Positions 32,204 to 41,103 of a stretch of 64,000 nucleotides of DNA are shown here, in pieces; the stretch's first letter is position 1; each line of letters opens with the position of its first letter. The position numbers were made by a program, and so were the translations under genes. Source of the DNA: Nitrospira sp. (GTDB lineage Bacteria > Nitrospirota > Nitrospiria > Nitrospirales > Nitrospiraceae); assembly GCA_024760545.1 (NCBI GenBank), contig CP060501.1, forward strand, positions 4,232,036 to 4,296,035, given 5' to 3'. Under the pieces are notes generated by a model. That model was not told where the DNA came from, ran no database searches, and worked only from the letters and a program-made list of their open reading frames with translations.

Positions 32204-33145
32204 ATGGATCTGACAAAAAAACACACCGCCGTATTTGCCGCGATCGCTGGAAATCTTGGGATAGCCGCGACGAAATTCATCGCCAGTGCCATGACAGGAA
32301 GCTCCGCGATGCTAGCGGAGGGCATCCATTCACTTGTGGATACCGGGAACGGTGGGCTCCTCTTACACGGGTTACGAATGAGCAGGAAACCGGCCGATGA
32401 AGAGCATCCTTTTGGGCATGGCAAGGAATTGTACTTTTGGGCTCTGATCGTCGCGATCTTGATCTTTGCCGTTGGTGGCGGCATGTCGTTCTATGAGGGC
32501 ATTCTTCACATCCTCCATCCCAATCCCCTAGGGGATGGCACATGGAACTATGTAGTTTTGGCCTTCGCCTTCGTCTTTGAGGCCATTTCGTGGTCCGTGG
32601 CATGGAAGGTCTTTCGGGGTGAGCGAAATGGGCGTGGGGTATTTCAGACGATACAAGCCAGTAAAGACCCGACCACCTACACCGTCTTACTGGAAGACTC
32701 TGTCGCCCTTCTTGGCATTGTCATCGCCTTTCTCGGCATCTTCCTCGCAGGATGGTTTGAGAATCCATACTTCGATGGTAGTGCCTCGATGGCCATTGGG
32801 GTCTTACTGGCGGGGGCAGCTATCGTGTTGGCGTCTCAGTGTAAACGACTGCTGATCGGTGAGGGGGTAAGCCGTGACGCGCTAGAGAGAATTCAGAGAA
32901 TGGCCAAATCCGATCCGGCTGTGGAACTGACGAAGCGCCCGTTAACAATGTACTTCGGACCACACGAAGTGTTGCTGGCCCTCGATGTGCAGTTTCGTGC
33001 AGGTATTTCGGCGGAAGAAGTGACGGCGGCGGTCGATCGGATTGAAAAACAAATCAGGCAGCACTACCCTGACATCACTCGTATCTACATCGAAGCTGAG
33101 GCGTTAACAGTGAGGTATTTAAAGCTACAACCCGCCCCCGCGTGA
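32204..33145 (+). CDS. cation diffusion facilitator transporter
   Basis: 313-aa CDF-family transporter that would export divalent metals (Zn, Fe, Co or Mn) by proton antiport. MTGSSAMLAEGIHSLVDTGN holds the TM2 metal site region and family signature; HPFGHGKELYFWAL is the typical loop to TM3. LLEDSVALLGIVIAF has the TM5 site with Asp. Six helices are visible to residue ~220, then a cytoplasmic ferredoxin-like domain (VLLALDVQFRAGISAEEVTA). TM2 has xxxxD-like HSLVD rather than HxxxD, so metal preference is open. Next to the low-affinity iron permease-like gene. Confidence 0.9.
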   Translation: MDLTKKHTAVFAAIAGNLGIAATKFIASAMTGSSAMLAEGIHSLVDTGNGGLLLHGLRMSRKPADEEHPFGHGKELYFWALIVAILIFAVGGGMSFYEGILHILHPNPLGDGTWNYVVLAFAFVFEAISWSVAWKVFRGERNGRGVFQTIQASKDPTTYTVLLEDSVALLGIVIAFLGIFLAGWFENPYFDGSASMAIGVLLAGAAIVLASQCKRLLIGEGVSRDALERIQRMAKSDPAVELTKRPLTMYFGPHEVLLALDVQFRAGISAEEVTAAVDRIEKQIRQHYPDITRIYIEAEALTVRYLKLQPAPA

Positions 33146-33305
33146 GCGGAAAAGAGCTATGGCAGCCGAAAGCTGAGAGCAATGAGACACGCTACCTCAT
33201 CCAGTGGGCGGCAGCTGCCCCGGGCGCCGCTTTCCCGGGCTCACGACGGTTCAGCAAGGTCATTACACATGAGCCGTTCTTTACCAAGGGCGTTGCCTAG
33301 TACCT

Positions 33306-33815
33306 ATGCCGTCCCACTCAAGACACAATATCCAGAATATGGAAATTTCTGCACCCCTTGGCAAACAACCGAATTTATTTAATCAACTGGCGAATGGTTG
33401 CGCTCGCTTACTCGGTACCGCTGGCGCGTTCGGCATGGCTCTGGGGGTTGTCGCTCTCTGGGCGATTACCGGCCCGTTTTTTCATTTCAGCGACACCTGG
33501 CAATTGGTGATTAATACGGGCACGACCATTGTGACGTTCCTCATGGTCTTCTTGATCCAGAACACCCAGAATCGGGACAGCGCGGCGATTCAACTCAAGC
33601 TGGATGAGGTGATCCGTTCAACCAAAGGTGCTCACAATGCCATGTTGGACCTTGAAAAACTCTCCCAGAAAGACCTGGACAAGATGCGATTATTATATGA
33701 GCAACTGGCCGATAAAGCGCGGTGCCAAGACGCACAGAGGGAGGCCGTGCTAGGCACCCCCATCATTCACACCGAAATACTGGAGTGCCTCGAGGTCCGA
33801 AAAACCGAACACTAA
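33306..33815 (+). CDS. low-affinity iron permease-like protein
   Basis: 169-aa membrane protein with the iron-permease signature WQLVINTGTTIVTFLMVFLI and QNTQNRDSAAIQLKLDEVI. Two transmembrane helices (~40-60 and ~72-92) are followed by a long cytosolic helix region. In fungi the family member Fet4 imports iron; bacterial short forms are uncharacterised and common in island DNA. The start is either ATG 33306 or ATG 33342; neither has a strong ribosome site. Confidence 0.85.
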   Translation: MPSHSRHNIQNMEISAPLGKQPNLFNQLANGCARLLGTAGAFGMALGVVALWAITGPFFHFSDTWQLVINTGTTIVTFLMVFLIQNTQNRDSAAIQLKLDEVIRSTKGAHNAMLDLEKLSQKDLDKMRLLYEQLADKARCQDAQREAVLGTPIIHTEILECLEVRKTEH

Positions 33816-34058
33816 CCGAAGCCGCTTGTTCTGCCCCCCTTCCTCCATAGCTCCCGAAGACCAGCTGTCCCGATCGATCATCGTGGCCGCCCGATGACGC
33901 TTGCGCCTCCAGGGTGACCGAATCTCACCTCGCACATAGCGAACTCGGTATCTTCCCTAGAGATGATCGGCGTTACTTACCTTGTTGAGCTGGCGAGTAC
34001 CCTAGTACCGCGGTGGTGGTGTGCCTGATGAGATGAGACAAATCGGTGGGCAAGTGGG
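33816..34058. other. intergenic, nothing recognised
   Basis: No supported gene, repeat or terminator. Confidence 0.4.
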
Positions 34059-34230
34059 TCACTTTGCCTTTAGTAGGAGTTCTTTCAATTTGTTATACCC
34101 CGGTGCCTCGGGATGGCAATAGTATTCCGTGAGGGAGCCAGTGCCGTTCCGGATCGAGATACGAAAGCTCTTCCCATGCGCTTCGATCTTCACCGCTTCC
34201 ACAATGTTGAGATAGAGGTCCTGATTCCAT
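34059..34230 (-). pseudogene. frameshifted copy of the 62-aa gene at 55153
   Basis: From NQDLYLNIVEAVKIEAHGKS to GYNKLKELLLKAK this matches the protein at 55153-55341 almost residue for residue. The start ATG is out of frame because about 17 bases of the N-terminal codons are missing. The rest of the frame is intact, so the lesion is recent or an alternative start exists that I do not see. Confidence 0.6.
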
Positions 34231-34294
34231 GACCTCTCCTACTGGTGACAAATCTCCTCTTGGATTATGGGATGCCCACTCCACGCCTACGGGC

Positions 34295-34801
34295 TCACCC
34301 GTACCAGGCGGTCTCGTTGGCGTCGCCGGCCTGATGTTTGACCGCCAAGGTCGGCGCAGGCTGTGCCAGAACGGTGTGCACGAGCCCAATCAGGCGGTCA
34401 CCCTCGAACGGCTTGGCCAAAAACGGCAGCGTGCCCCGCTTGATCCCATGAATGGCCAGTTCTTGATCGGGATTCCCCGACATCAGGATGATGCGGAGGT
34501 CACTCCGGATCATGGTGGCACGCACAGCCAGTTCATGCCCGTGGACGTGTGGGAATAGGGTGGATCTTGACGCGAGTTGAAAGCCCGGGGGCGGTAAGAC
34601 CAAATCGGCAAGCAACAGGTCGATCGGGCCTCGATGCTGCGTGCAGATTTTGAGCGCCTCGGAACTGCCGTCGGCCTCCAGCACGGTAAAGCCTGCCCCT
34701 TCTAGAAGAACCTTGCAGAGATTGAGAATCGACCGTTCGTCATCCACCACTAAGATCGTTGGCGAACCCACAGGGGCTGTCCTCTCCCTCTGAATGTCCA
34801 T
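34295..34801 (-). CDS. response-regulator receiver protein
   Basis: 168-aa CheY-like single receiver domain from MDIQRERTAPVGSPTILVVD. Acidic pocket VVDDE (~20-24), phospho-acceptor Asp in LLLADLVLPP (~67), Ser/Thr in ILMSGNPD and Lys in LAKPFEGD are all present. The loop after the Asp is longer than usual (FQLASRSTLFPHVHGHELAV). There is no output domain, so it acts through protein contacts. No histidine kinase is encoded nearby; the start site is uncertain. Confidence 0.82.
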   Translation of the reverse strand: MDIQRERTAPVGSPTILVVDDERSILNLCKVLLEGAGFTVLEADGSSEALKICTQHRGPIDLLLADLVLPPPGFQLASRSTLFPHVHGHELAVRATMIRSDLRIILMSGNPDQELAIHGIKRGTLPFLAKPFEGDRLIGLVHTVLAQPAPTLAVKHQAGDANETAWYG

Positions 34802-34825
34802 GCGCAATCGTCCCGCTCCGATCAT

Positions 34826-35102
34826 AGGACGGAGCAGGTCTGAGGGCGAGAAAAAACCCTACATTCCCGATTGTCGTGTGGATGACAATGTAGACGCCAA
34901 AAAAAAGGAAGCCCGCTATAAAAAGAAACCAAGATTGGGCCAATCCCGGCTCTCGCACCACCCCAGATGAGCATGTCTACTAGCTGGTGCTTGCGCAGCT
35001 TCGGGAACGGACTTAGACTAGTTATAAAATCCGCACGAACGGAAGCCGAAGAAGTGCATCGAGCAAGCGCAGAAACGTTTCTGCCGAGAGAGGAGCCGTT
35101 CA
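34826..35102 (-). other. intergenic; possible small membrane frame
   Basis: A minus-strand frame near 34840-34961 encodes SWFLFIAGFLFFGVYIVIHT, a single hydrophobic segment, but it runs into the response regulator with no plausible tail or ribosome site. I do not call it a gene. Confidence 0.3.
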
Positions 35103-35447
35103 ATGAACGACGATGACCTATCCGGCCGGAGTCCCGAGGAGCTGAAGGCGAAATGCTTTGCAGCCATGACCGTTGTCTTTGGCATATCCAGCGAAGAGGC
35201 AGAAGCTATCTATCAGCAGGTCATGAATGAGCCGTCCTCGCAGCGCTATAGGAACCTCGCCTGGATCTCCGGGCATCCATGGAGAGCGGGATTGTATTGG
35301 TACCGGAAACATGTGGGGGACACACCGTTCATTGTGGAGGTGTCGAAGCTTGAAACTGGAGCATTGAGGGCCAGAGATTTGGACCAAGGAACGAGATGGG
35401 TGACATGGAATGGCCAATGGGCTGGGCCCTTGGAGCCGCCATCATGA
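35103..35447 (+). CDS. DDDLS small protein, copy 1
   Basis: 114-aa soluble protein starting MNDDDLSGRSPEELKAKCFA. The paralogue at 42431-42778 shares the start (M.DDDLS...S.E.LKA), the helix GIS.E.AE.IY.QVM.EP, and the beta half AGLYWYR(K/R)H...(P)(F/V)IV...KL..G.LRAR.LD and the C-terminal WAG.LEP. An N-terminal helical and C-terminal WYR-containing beta domain is likely. Function unknown. GAGGAG precedes the ATG. Confidence 0.65.
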   Translation: MNDDDLSGRSPEELKAKCFAAMTVVFGISSEEAEAIYQQVMNEPSSQRYRNLAWISGHPWRAGLYWYRKHVGDTPFIVEVSKLETGALRARDLDQGTRWVTWNGQWAGPLEPPS

Positions 35448-35537
35448 GAGGACGCTCCAAGGAAACTGCGCTTGCCCTCTGAGTTTGCACGCTGTCGATT
35501 GACAAGATCGATCTATAGAAGCTTCCGTACGCCCTTT

Positions 35538-36005
35538 CTATTTCTTCTCCTGATTCCCCGGCCGTGCGAAAGGAATTTCGTAAAACTCATAAATCAGTAC
35601 TTCCTGCTGTTGGTCGCTAAAATCAGGCCAATGCTTCTTGTCAAATCCCGGTGCCTTTTTGAGATCCCTTTTGCTGACATCCAATACAATCTTTTTACCG
35701 TTGGCATTGAACGTGATCGCCTCCCAGGGAACCACGAAATATTTATCCTTAATGCCGAGGAACCCTCCAAAATCCAAGACGGCATATTGAATATCCCCTT
35801 CGGCGGGCTCCAGGACCAGATCCTTTATGGTTCCTAAACTCTTCCCATCCGTGCCCTCAACTTTCATTCCAATCACATCGCTGGCTTTGAGCACCCCCGT
35901 TTTGTTCCGGGCCTCAACCGTTGAATCGGTCATGACCACGATCACGGCAACCAGTGCACTCATGATCAGATTATGCCACCTCCACAATGCAGATCGTTTC
36001 CTCAT
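35538..36005 (-). CDS. exported PRC-barrel protein 1
   Basis: 155-aa protein from MRKRSALWRWHNLIMSALVA, with a signal peptide ending near VEARN. A PRC-barrel domain covers residues ~40-120: VIGMKVEGTDGKSLGTIKDL, DIQYAVLDFGGFLGIKDKYF and VPWEAITFNANGKKIVLDVS. PRC barrels bind RNA, protein or ligands; exported forms are of unknown role and frequent in stress islands. AGGAGG precedes the ATG. It lies next to a DUF4142 gene on the same strand, 53 bases away. Confidence 0.85.
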   Translation of the reverse strand: MRKRSALWRWHNLIMSALVAVIVVMTDSTVEARNKTGVLKASDVIGMKVEGTDGKSLGTIKDLVLEPAEGDIQYAVLDFGGFLGIKDKYFVVPWEAITFNANGKKIVLDVSKRDLKKAPGFDKKHWPDFSDQQQEVLIYEFYEIPFARPGNQEKK

Positions 36006-36057
36006 GTTGTTCCTCCTAGCTTCAGAAGCGTGACCAAGAGACCCATTATGGCACCGG

Positions 36058-36600
36058 CTATTGTTCGAGGTGTTCTTCGGGGACACCCAGAGAAGACGCG
36101 ATGGTTTTCGCCTGGGCGAGGTGGTCTTTCACCACGGGTACGGCGTCGGCCACCCATTGCCGAACCTCTTGATTCTTCTCCTGGCCTGCACGTTTTTCGA
36201 GCTCCTTCATTTCCTTCGCATGTTCCCGCAACATCAGGGTGATATAGGCCCGATCAAACCCCTTGCCTGATGCGGCATCGAGCTCAGCTTTCATCCCTGT
36301 CAGCGAGTCGCTCGGCTGGTTTACGAGCTGCAGTCCTCCCTTCGCCGCCAGGCGCTCAACCTCTTTCCGAGCCTTCTGGTGGTCGGCCACCATCTGAGCG
36401 CCGAACTGTTTGACTTGCTCACTCTCGGCTTTCTGTGTAGCGATCTGACCCAAGTCGATGTGCTGCTGCTGCCCAGCGGCGGAGGTTTGCAGGAAGCCTT
36501 CGGTGGTTAGTGGGGGAACGTCGGGAGCAGCTAGGGCCCAGGAAGTTGAAAGGATGACCACAGCAAGCCCCCATACGATCGATGCGATAGGATGAGACAT
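36058..36600 (-). CDS. DUF4142 exported protein, copy 2
   Basis: 180-aa helical periplasmic protein from MSHPIASIVWGLAVVILSTS. It has the same blocks as copy 1: FLQTSAAGQQQHIDLGQIAT, QKAESEQVKQFGAQMVADHQ and FDRAYITLMLREHAKEMKEL. It is the closest relative of the gene at 23136-23693 in element 2. Probably co-transcribed with the PRC-barrel gene downstream. ATG 36600 follows GAGGAGGG. Confidence 0.87.
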   Translation of the reverse strand: MSHPIASIVWGLAVVILSTSWALAAPDVPPLTTEGFLQTSAAGQQQHIDLGQIATQKAESEQVKQFGAQMVADHQKARKEVERLAAKGGLQLVNQPSDSLTGMKAELDAASGKGFDRAYITLMLREHAKEMKELEKRAGQEKNQEVRQWVADAVPVVKDHLAQAKTIASSLGVPEEHLEQ

Positions 36601-37419
36601 AGCGCCCTCCTCATGGTGAGATGTAAGAGACAATGCAATGGGGGTGCGGTAGAACAACCTCCATGACAGGGCTCATCATGGCGGACTTTGATGGGGCTTC
36701 GTACTAGAAAAGCCCTTAGGGGTACGAGCCCAGCGACTAGAGGTCGTGACGGTGGCAAGGCTGAGAGCCATAGGACGTGAAACTAGATGTGGGTAATCTT
36801 ATGTTGTGTAAGTATCGATGGGACTATGTCCTGCGGAACAAATCGATTGGAGGGGTATATGGGAGATTAGGGGATCTCCCAGAACCCACTGAGACCTGGA
36901 AGCGTTAGTCTAGTATCAGAACAGCACAGTCGAAACATCGTGAACCGGGAACGGAAACGCTATCGAAGACATGATGGAAATATTGCGCTGTTCGCTAAGC
37001 TCCGTTCTTGAAAGAGGACGGAGCTTTCTTTTTGGGTAAAGCTCGGAAAGTTTTGCAGAGAAGCACCCCAATTGTGTAGGCAAATTTATACGTGTGCCTG
37101 AGAGGATCCGAAACCTCGAACGCTGTTTGCAGCCCCAAAGATGCGAAGTCGGTCGCTACTCGAGAGGGAGACGTTCGATCAGCTGTTTGATTATTGAAAA
37201 GAGAGATAGTGCGCCCTCTAAGTTCATACATGGCCGCAGGGCCGGTCGGCAAGCTATGTCGATATGATTCGTCGTCTGGTTAGCGTCGTGTGCTGGTAAG
37301 TTCCCTCATTCACGAGGGGGCTATGTGTTTTCCGAGTATGGACCCGCCGTGTTCTTGGCTACGATCAAGCAAGAAATATCGAGCTGCAGGTCGGCCAACA
37401 GACGAGAAGGAGGCCCAAC
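36601..37419 (+). terminator. long intergenic region with an orphan intrinsic terminator
   Basis: AAGCTCCGT (36997-37005) pairs with ACGGAGCTT (37018-37026), followed by TCTTTTT; it terminates plus-strand transcription. No plus-strand gene lies upstream within 900 bases, so a small RNA from 36.7-37.0 kb is possible. A minus-strand 75-aa frame at 37000-37228 has no support. The rest is gene-free. Confidence 0.5.
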
Positions 37420-38196
37420 ATGAAAAGCCGCTGTACAGAACGCCTGCACATGAAGATATGTGGAGTATCCCTTCCTATCATGGTGGGACTTGTGTGGCTG
37501 GTGCTACCGAATTGGGTGTTCGCTGAAGGGGAACAGAAACCTACGTCCTCGAAACCGTCGGTGGAGAAACAAGCGACGGACATGACAGGCGGACAACCAG
37601 GGCTGGTTGAGGAATATGATGTGGTTCCAGTCCCACGAGGGGCCTTAGTTGATGACAAGGGTATCGCGCTTGATCAGGTGGTCAAAAACTCCAAAGGCGA
37701 GACGCTGGGAACCATCGAAAAGCTGATGAAGGATACCAAGACCGGCAAGATCGAATACGCGGTACTCCAAGTCGATGGCACCCAACACCAATTACCTCTG
37801 AAATGGAGCCAATTCAAGGTCACCGGTGGACAGCTGACCCTCAATGCCACGAAAGAGGAACTGCAACCTTCGACCAACGCGGCACAGGCTAAAGACAAGT
37901 CTCCGGACGTTTCCACCTATATGGAGGAGATCGACAAGGTTCGGCGTGAACCGAAGCCGCAAGGCATGCCTTCCGATGTAGGAGGCAGGACGGGCGAAGC
38001 AACTCTGCGAGGATCAGGCAACCGGCAAGATGCAGGCGCGACCAACCCTGGGGTAGGACCGGCAGTGGGGAGCGACTTTGGCACGGAGGCGGGAATCGGG
38101 AGCACCGGTTCAACGGGCAGTACAGGCTCTTCGGGCGGTGCAGGATATGGCGGTGGGAAAGGATCATCGGATGGGTCGGGAGGCGGCGGAAAGTAG
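37420..38196 (+). CDS. exported PRC-barrel protein 2 with Gly/Ser-rich tail
   Basis: 258-aa protein. After a signal peptide (to about WVFAE) there is a low-complexity linker, a PRC-barrel domain (~80-150: LDQVVKNSKGETLGTIEKLM, KIEYAVLQVDGTQHQLPLKW) and a long Gly/Ser/Thr tail ending GGGYGGGK-like repeats and DGSGGGGK. The same kind of tail closes the protein at 44652-45050. Probably surface or periplasm located. The first 10 residues may be superfluous, since MKICGVSLP begins a better signal peptide. Confidence 0.8.
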   Translation: MKSRCTERLHMKICGVSLPIMVGLVWLVLPNWVFAEGEQKPTSSKPSVEKQATDMTGGQPGLVEEYDVVPVPRGALVDDKGIALDQVVKNSKGETLGTIEKLMKDTKTGKIEYAVLQVDGTQHQLPLKWSQFKVTGGQLTLNATKEELQPSTNAAQAKDKSPDVSTYMEEIDKVRREPKPQGMPSDVGGRTGEATLRGSGNRQDAGATNPGVGPAVGSDFGTEAGIGSTGSTGSTGSSGGAGYGGGKGSSDGSGGGGK

Positions 38197-38275
38197 GCGT
38201 GTCGCCTTGAGAGATCGGTGAGGCGGGTAGATTCTCCGAGGGTGTGTTTCAGCGTCAACAAAAAGGAGGTATCTC

Positions 38276-38428
38276 ATGGTTACCATCCTATTAGTCATTT
38301 TCGTGCTGATCTTTATAGGGGCCCTGCCGACCTGGCCCTATAGTGCGAATTGGGGCTACTACCCCAGTGGAGGATTTGGCCTCGCTGCGCTGGTGATCTT
38401 GATCCTCCTCTTGATGGGACCGGTTTAA
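38276..38428 (+). CDS. DUF3309 small membrane protein
   Basis: 50-aa protein MVTILLVIFVLIFIGALPTW, then PYSANWGYYPSGGFG and a second helix. LPTWPYS.xWGYxPSGG is the DUF3309 signature. Two short transmembrane helices flank the conserved turn. Role unknown; the family is widespread in stress-related clusters. AAAAGGAGG precedes the ATG at 38276. Confidence 0.88.
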   Translation: MVTILLVIFVLIFIGALPTWPYSANWGYYPSGGFGLAALVILILLLMGPV

Positions 38429-38630
38429 TTGATCTGAGGCCCTTCTTGGTAGGGCTCGGCTGACTTTGGTCTCAATTATCTGCTTGGCATATTGTCCAGC
38501 ACGGAACTCGGTGGAGTTTCGCTATGATTGTGTTGAGCCGATGCACAGAGTGGAAAGGTAACACCGCACTAGGAGGAAGCATCGGCATCACACTTTTGGT
38601 TCATGCTTAACACAGAAGGAGGATCGGAAG

Positions 38631-39014
38631 ATGCGCGATAGAAACAGAAATCATGACGATGAGGGGGAGGTGACAGGATGGTCCGCTTTTGTGGCTGGCG
38701 CATTGATTGGGGCCGGGGTGGCCCTGCTATTTGCGCCTCAAACGGGCCCAGAGTTGCGGGGCAGGTTGCGCGACTATGCCGATCGCGCAAAGGACGATTT
38801 ACTGGAGAAGGCGGAAGAGACATGGGATGCCGCGGTGGAACGCGGTAAGGAATATTATGACAAGGGAGAAGAGGTCCTCCGTGATGTTGGCGAGTCGGCC
38901 CAGGACTATGCACGAGAAGGACAGGAGAGGATGAAGGATGTCAGTCGGTCGGCTCAGGAATTGGCCAAACAAACACAACACATGGTCCGTGAGCCGGGGC
39001 GGTCAGCATTGTAA
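38631..39014 (+). CDS. YtxH-domain protein
   Basis: 127-aa protein with a single N-terminal transmembrane segment FVAGALIGAGVALLFAPQTG (~20-39), the YtxH signature with APxTG. Long amphipathic, Glu/Lys-rich helices follow (ETWDAAVERGKEYYDKGEEV) resembling LEA-type repeats. YtxH proteins are general-stress proteins in Bacillus. It lies in the PRC-barrel and DUF3309 group. Strong GGAGG before the ATG. Confidence 0.88.
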   Translation: MRDRNRNHDDEGEVTGWSAFVAGALIGAGVALLFAPQTGPELRGRLRDYADRAKDDLLEKAEETWDAAVERGKEYYDKGEEVLRDVGESAQDYAREGQERMKDVSRSAQELAKQTQHMVREPGRSAL

Positions 39015-39058
39015 TACGTGCAGCATAGTGAGGACGATGGAGAGGATAGCCTAGAAAG

Positions 39059-39304
39059 ATGAGCGAGAAGGAGAGTGGCCTCAACTTTATCTTAGAAGAG
39101 TACGCCGCCGCACTAGAGGAGTGGATGCGAGTCCATGGTCCGTATGCCATGCACAAAGAACTCCATCTCGATGTGGACATAACCGAAGGCGGGTTTTGGC
39201 GGGCTGGTTATCTTCAAGCGCTTCAGGACTTGCAATCCCTCATTCGGGATTGCGACCTAAGCGACACCTGTACCCATCAGGACAAGTCTCATGTGTTCCA
39301 CTAG
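39059..39304 (+). CDS. hypothetical protein
   Basis: 81-aa acidic protein starting MSEKESGLNFILEEYAAALE. It is mostly helical (EEYAAALEEWMRVH, RAGYLQALQDLQSLIRDCDL). No family is recognised. It lies 21 bases before the second WHLTPRGW gene, so the two may be co-transcribed. Confidence 0.55.
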   Translation: MSEKESGLNFILEEYAAALEEWMRVHGPYAMHKELHLDVDITEGGFWRAGYLQALQDLQSLIRDCDLSDTCTHQDKSHVFH

Positions 39305-39325
39305 GCCATCACGTCAAGCTGATAA

Positions 39326-39637
39326 ATGAGCAAAGATATCGTCCATTTCCAATGGCACTTGACACCCAGAGGATGGGTTCGGGGAGACTGGTCTGCCAAC
39401 GAACCGCTTGAATCCAGGACGCCCCCACCGGCTGATCGAGTTGAAACGTGGGTAACCACGGAAACCACATATGATATGCAGTTCGCAAAAGCGCACAAGG
39501 AATGGACGCTGACGTGGGCGTCACCGGAGCACAATGAGGAAGAACGAACTGCCTTACGGTCCACTATCCGTACACTCTCACCAGAATCTGAGAATCCAAG
39601 TCTTAAAACCTGGGACTTTCCGTTGAATCAGTTGTGA
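39326..39637 (+). CDS. WHLTPRGW-family protein, copy 2
   Basis: 103-aa protein: FQWHLTPRGWVRGDWSANEP, PPPADRVETWVTTETTYD, EWTLTWASPEHNEEE and the C-terminal KTWDFPLNQL. Same block order as 17975-18313 and 55535-55840, with about half of positions shared. Function unknown. No strong ribosome site; translation may be coupled to the preceding gene. Confidence 0.68.
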   Translation: MSKDIVHFQWHLTPRGWVRGDWSANEPLESRTPPPADRVETWVTTETTYDMQFAKAHKEWTLTWASPEHNEEERTALRSTIRTLSPESENPSLKTWDFPLNQL

Positions 39638-39839
39638 CATCCTATTAACGACTCTGCTTCAATGTGCACGCTTCAGGTAACATCCTAAGAGCATCTCTCC
39701 TGTGCAGGAACCCTCGCTTCCTTTTCCAGCGTGCCACTATGCGTTTTACCAGTATGCCGCTTGGAAGAACTGCCATAGGTTGAGTAAGACACTGTTGGCA
39801 TCTGTCTTAACAAAACCACATCATAAGGAGGCTTTTATC

Positions 39840-40289
39840 ATGTCCGTTATAGAGAAATCCATTGACCTCAATGTTCCGGTTCGGACGGCCTACAATCAAT
39901 GGACCCAGTTTGAAGACTTTCCTCGGTTCATGGAGGGGGTCGAGCAAGTCCGACAGATCGACGACAAACATCTGCACTGGAAAGCCAGTATTGGCGGAAA
40001 GCAGGAAGAATGGGATGCCGTGATCACCGAGCAGGTGCCTGATCAACGGATCGCCTGGCGAAGTCAACAGGGGGCGAAGAACGAAGGGATCGTCATCTTT
40101 TCCCCTGTGACCGAAGGGAAGTCGAAGATCAACCTGCGCATCGAGTATGAGCCCCAGGGCGTGGTCGAGAAAACGGGTGATGCGGTGGGAGTAGTGTCTT
40201 CACGCGTGGAAGGGGACTTGAAACGATTCAAAGAGTTTATCGAAACGCGAGGACAAGAAACCGGTGGCTGGCGGGGGAATGTCAGGTGA
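39840..40289 (+). CDS. SRPBCC / polyketide-cyclase-like protein
   Basis: 149-aa START-like fold protein from MSVIEKSIDLNVPVRTAYNQ. The core WTQFEDFPRFMEGVEQVRQI, DKHLHWKASIGGKQEEWDAV and ITEQVPDQRIAWRS is characteristic of the cyclase/dehydrase group of SRPBCC proteins, which bind hydrophobic ligands in a deep cavity. Ligand unknown. ATAAGGAGG precedes ATG 39840; a 46-residue upstream extension lacks support. Typical member of stress-island neighbourhoods. Confidence 0.88.
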   Translation: MSVIEKSIDLNVPVRTAYNQWTQFEDFPRFMEGVEQVRQIDDKHLHWKASIGGKQEEWDAVITEQVPDQRIAWRSQQGAKNEGIVIFSPVTEGKSKINLRIEYEPQGVVEKTGDAVGVVSSRVEGDLKRFKEFIETRGQETGGWRGNVR

Positions 40290-40367
40290 GAACAAAGGAT
40301 GCAGATCCCCAAATGCTCCAGTGGTGACACCTAGGCGGGTCGATAGGCCCCTCAACCAGGAGGAACC

Positions 40368-40868
40368 ATGAAGATCACAATGGCGAGTCTTGTTTTAGCT
40401 TCAGCTCTGATCAGTGTGCAACCTGGGACCGGTCTTGCGGCTTGGGGAGATGGCCCCGGTTGCGGGTTTGGGAAAATGGTGTTTACGACAGAACCGAAGT
40501 CGATTCTTCTCCAGCACTTCGGATCCACGTTGAATGTGCCGACTCAACCCTTTGCGATTACGAGTGGCACATCAGGCTGCACGAACAATGGCATGATCGT
40601 CAAAGAGGATAGGGCAACGGTATTTGCAAGCGTCAACTATGACAATCTCTCACAGGAGATGGCGCAGGGATCTGGGGAGCATCTCGCCTCGCTGGCCACG
40701 TTGTTAGGCGTACCTCCTGATCGTCAACTCGGATTCTTCTCATTAGTTCAGGCCCACTATCGATCTCTGGTTCAAGCGGGGGACAATTCGCCGCAAACCA
40801 TGTTGATTGCCCTGCAGGCAGCGGTCGCGGAACAGCCCGATTTGTCCACGGTTCCTAGGAAACATTGA
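40368..40868 (+). CDS. DUF3015 exported protein
   Basis: 166-aa protein with a signal peptide (MKITMASLVLASALISVQPG, cleavage near GLAAW). GDGPGCGFGKMVF and ITSGTSGCTNNGMI are DUF3015 signatures, with two Cys that may form a disulfide. The C-terminal half is helical (EHLASLATLLGV). Probably periplasmic, role unknown. AGGAGG precedes the ATG. Confidence 0.85.
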   Translation: MKITMASLVLASALISVQPGTGLAAWGDGPGCGFGKMVFTTEPKSILLQHFGSTLNVPTQPFAITSGTSGCTNNGMIVKEDRATVFASVNYDNLSQEMAQGSGEHLASLATLLGVPPDRQLGFFSLVQAHYRSLVQAGDNSPQTMLIALQAAVAEQPDLSTVPRKH

Positions 40869-40992
40869 GAGGAGTGAGACATACGTTTCGCCACAACAGC
40901 ACCAGTCCATGCGCGATAACAATTGTTGACAAGATGTTCGATGGTCGAAGTGCAAGGAATAGGCGCTGGCTCGGTATTACGTGTCTGATTGT

Positions 40993-41036
40993 GAAGGGGG
41001 ATTGTTCAAGTACAGAAGACTTGAGCAACCCCCTTC
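40993..41036. terminator. strong convergent-gene hairpin
   Basis: GAAGGGGG...CAAGT (40993-41010) pairs with ACTTGAGCAACCCCCTTC (41019-41036), with two small interruptions and an 8-base loop. It lies between the convergent DUF3015 and hemerythrin genes. There is no T-run, so it is either a weak terminator or a structural barrier. Confidence 0.5.
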
Positions 41037-41103
41037 GCCTCTAAGCAGCCCGCTGCTACTTCAATAGAGCGACGTCAGGAAAATCAACAAGGGGCCTAAA
41101 TCG

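Noticed and set aside
36995-37252. 85-aa minus-strand frame with MYELRGRTISLF
   Set aside because: No ribosome site, no family pattern after the first residues, and its end lies inside the orphan terminator.
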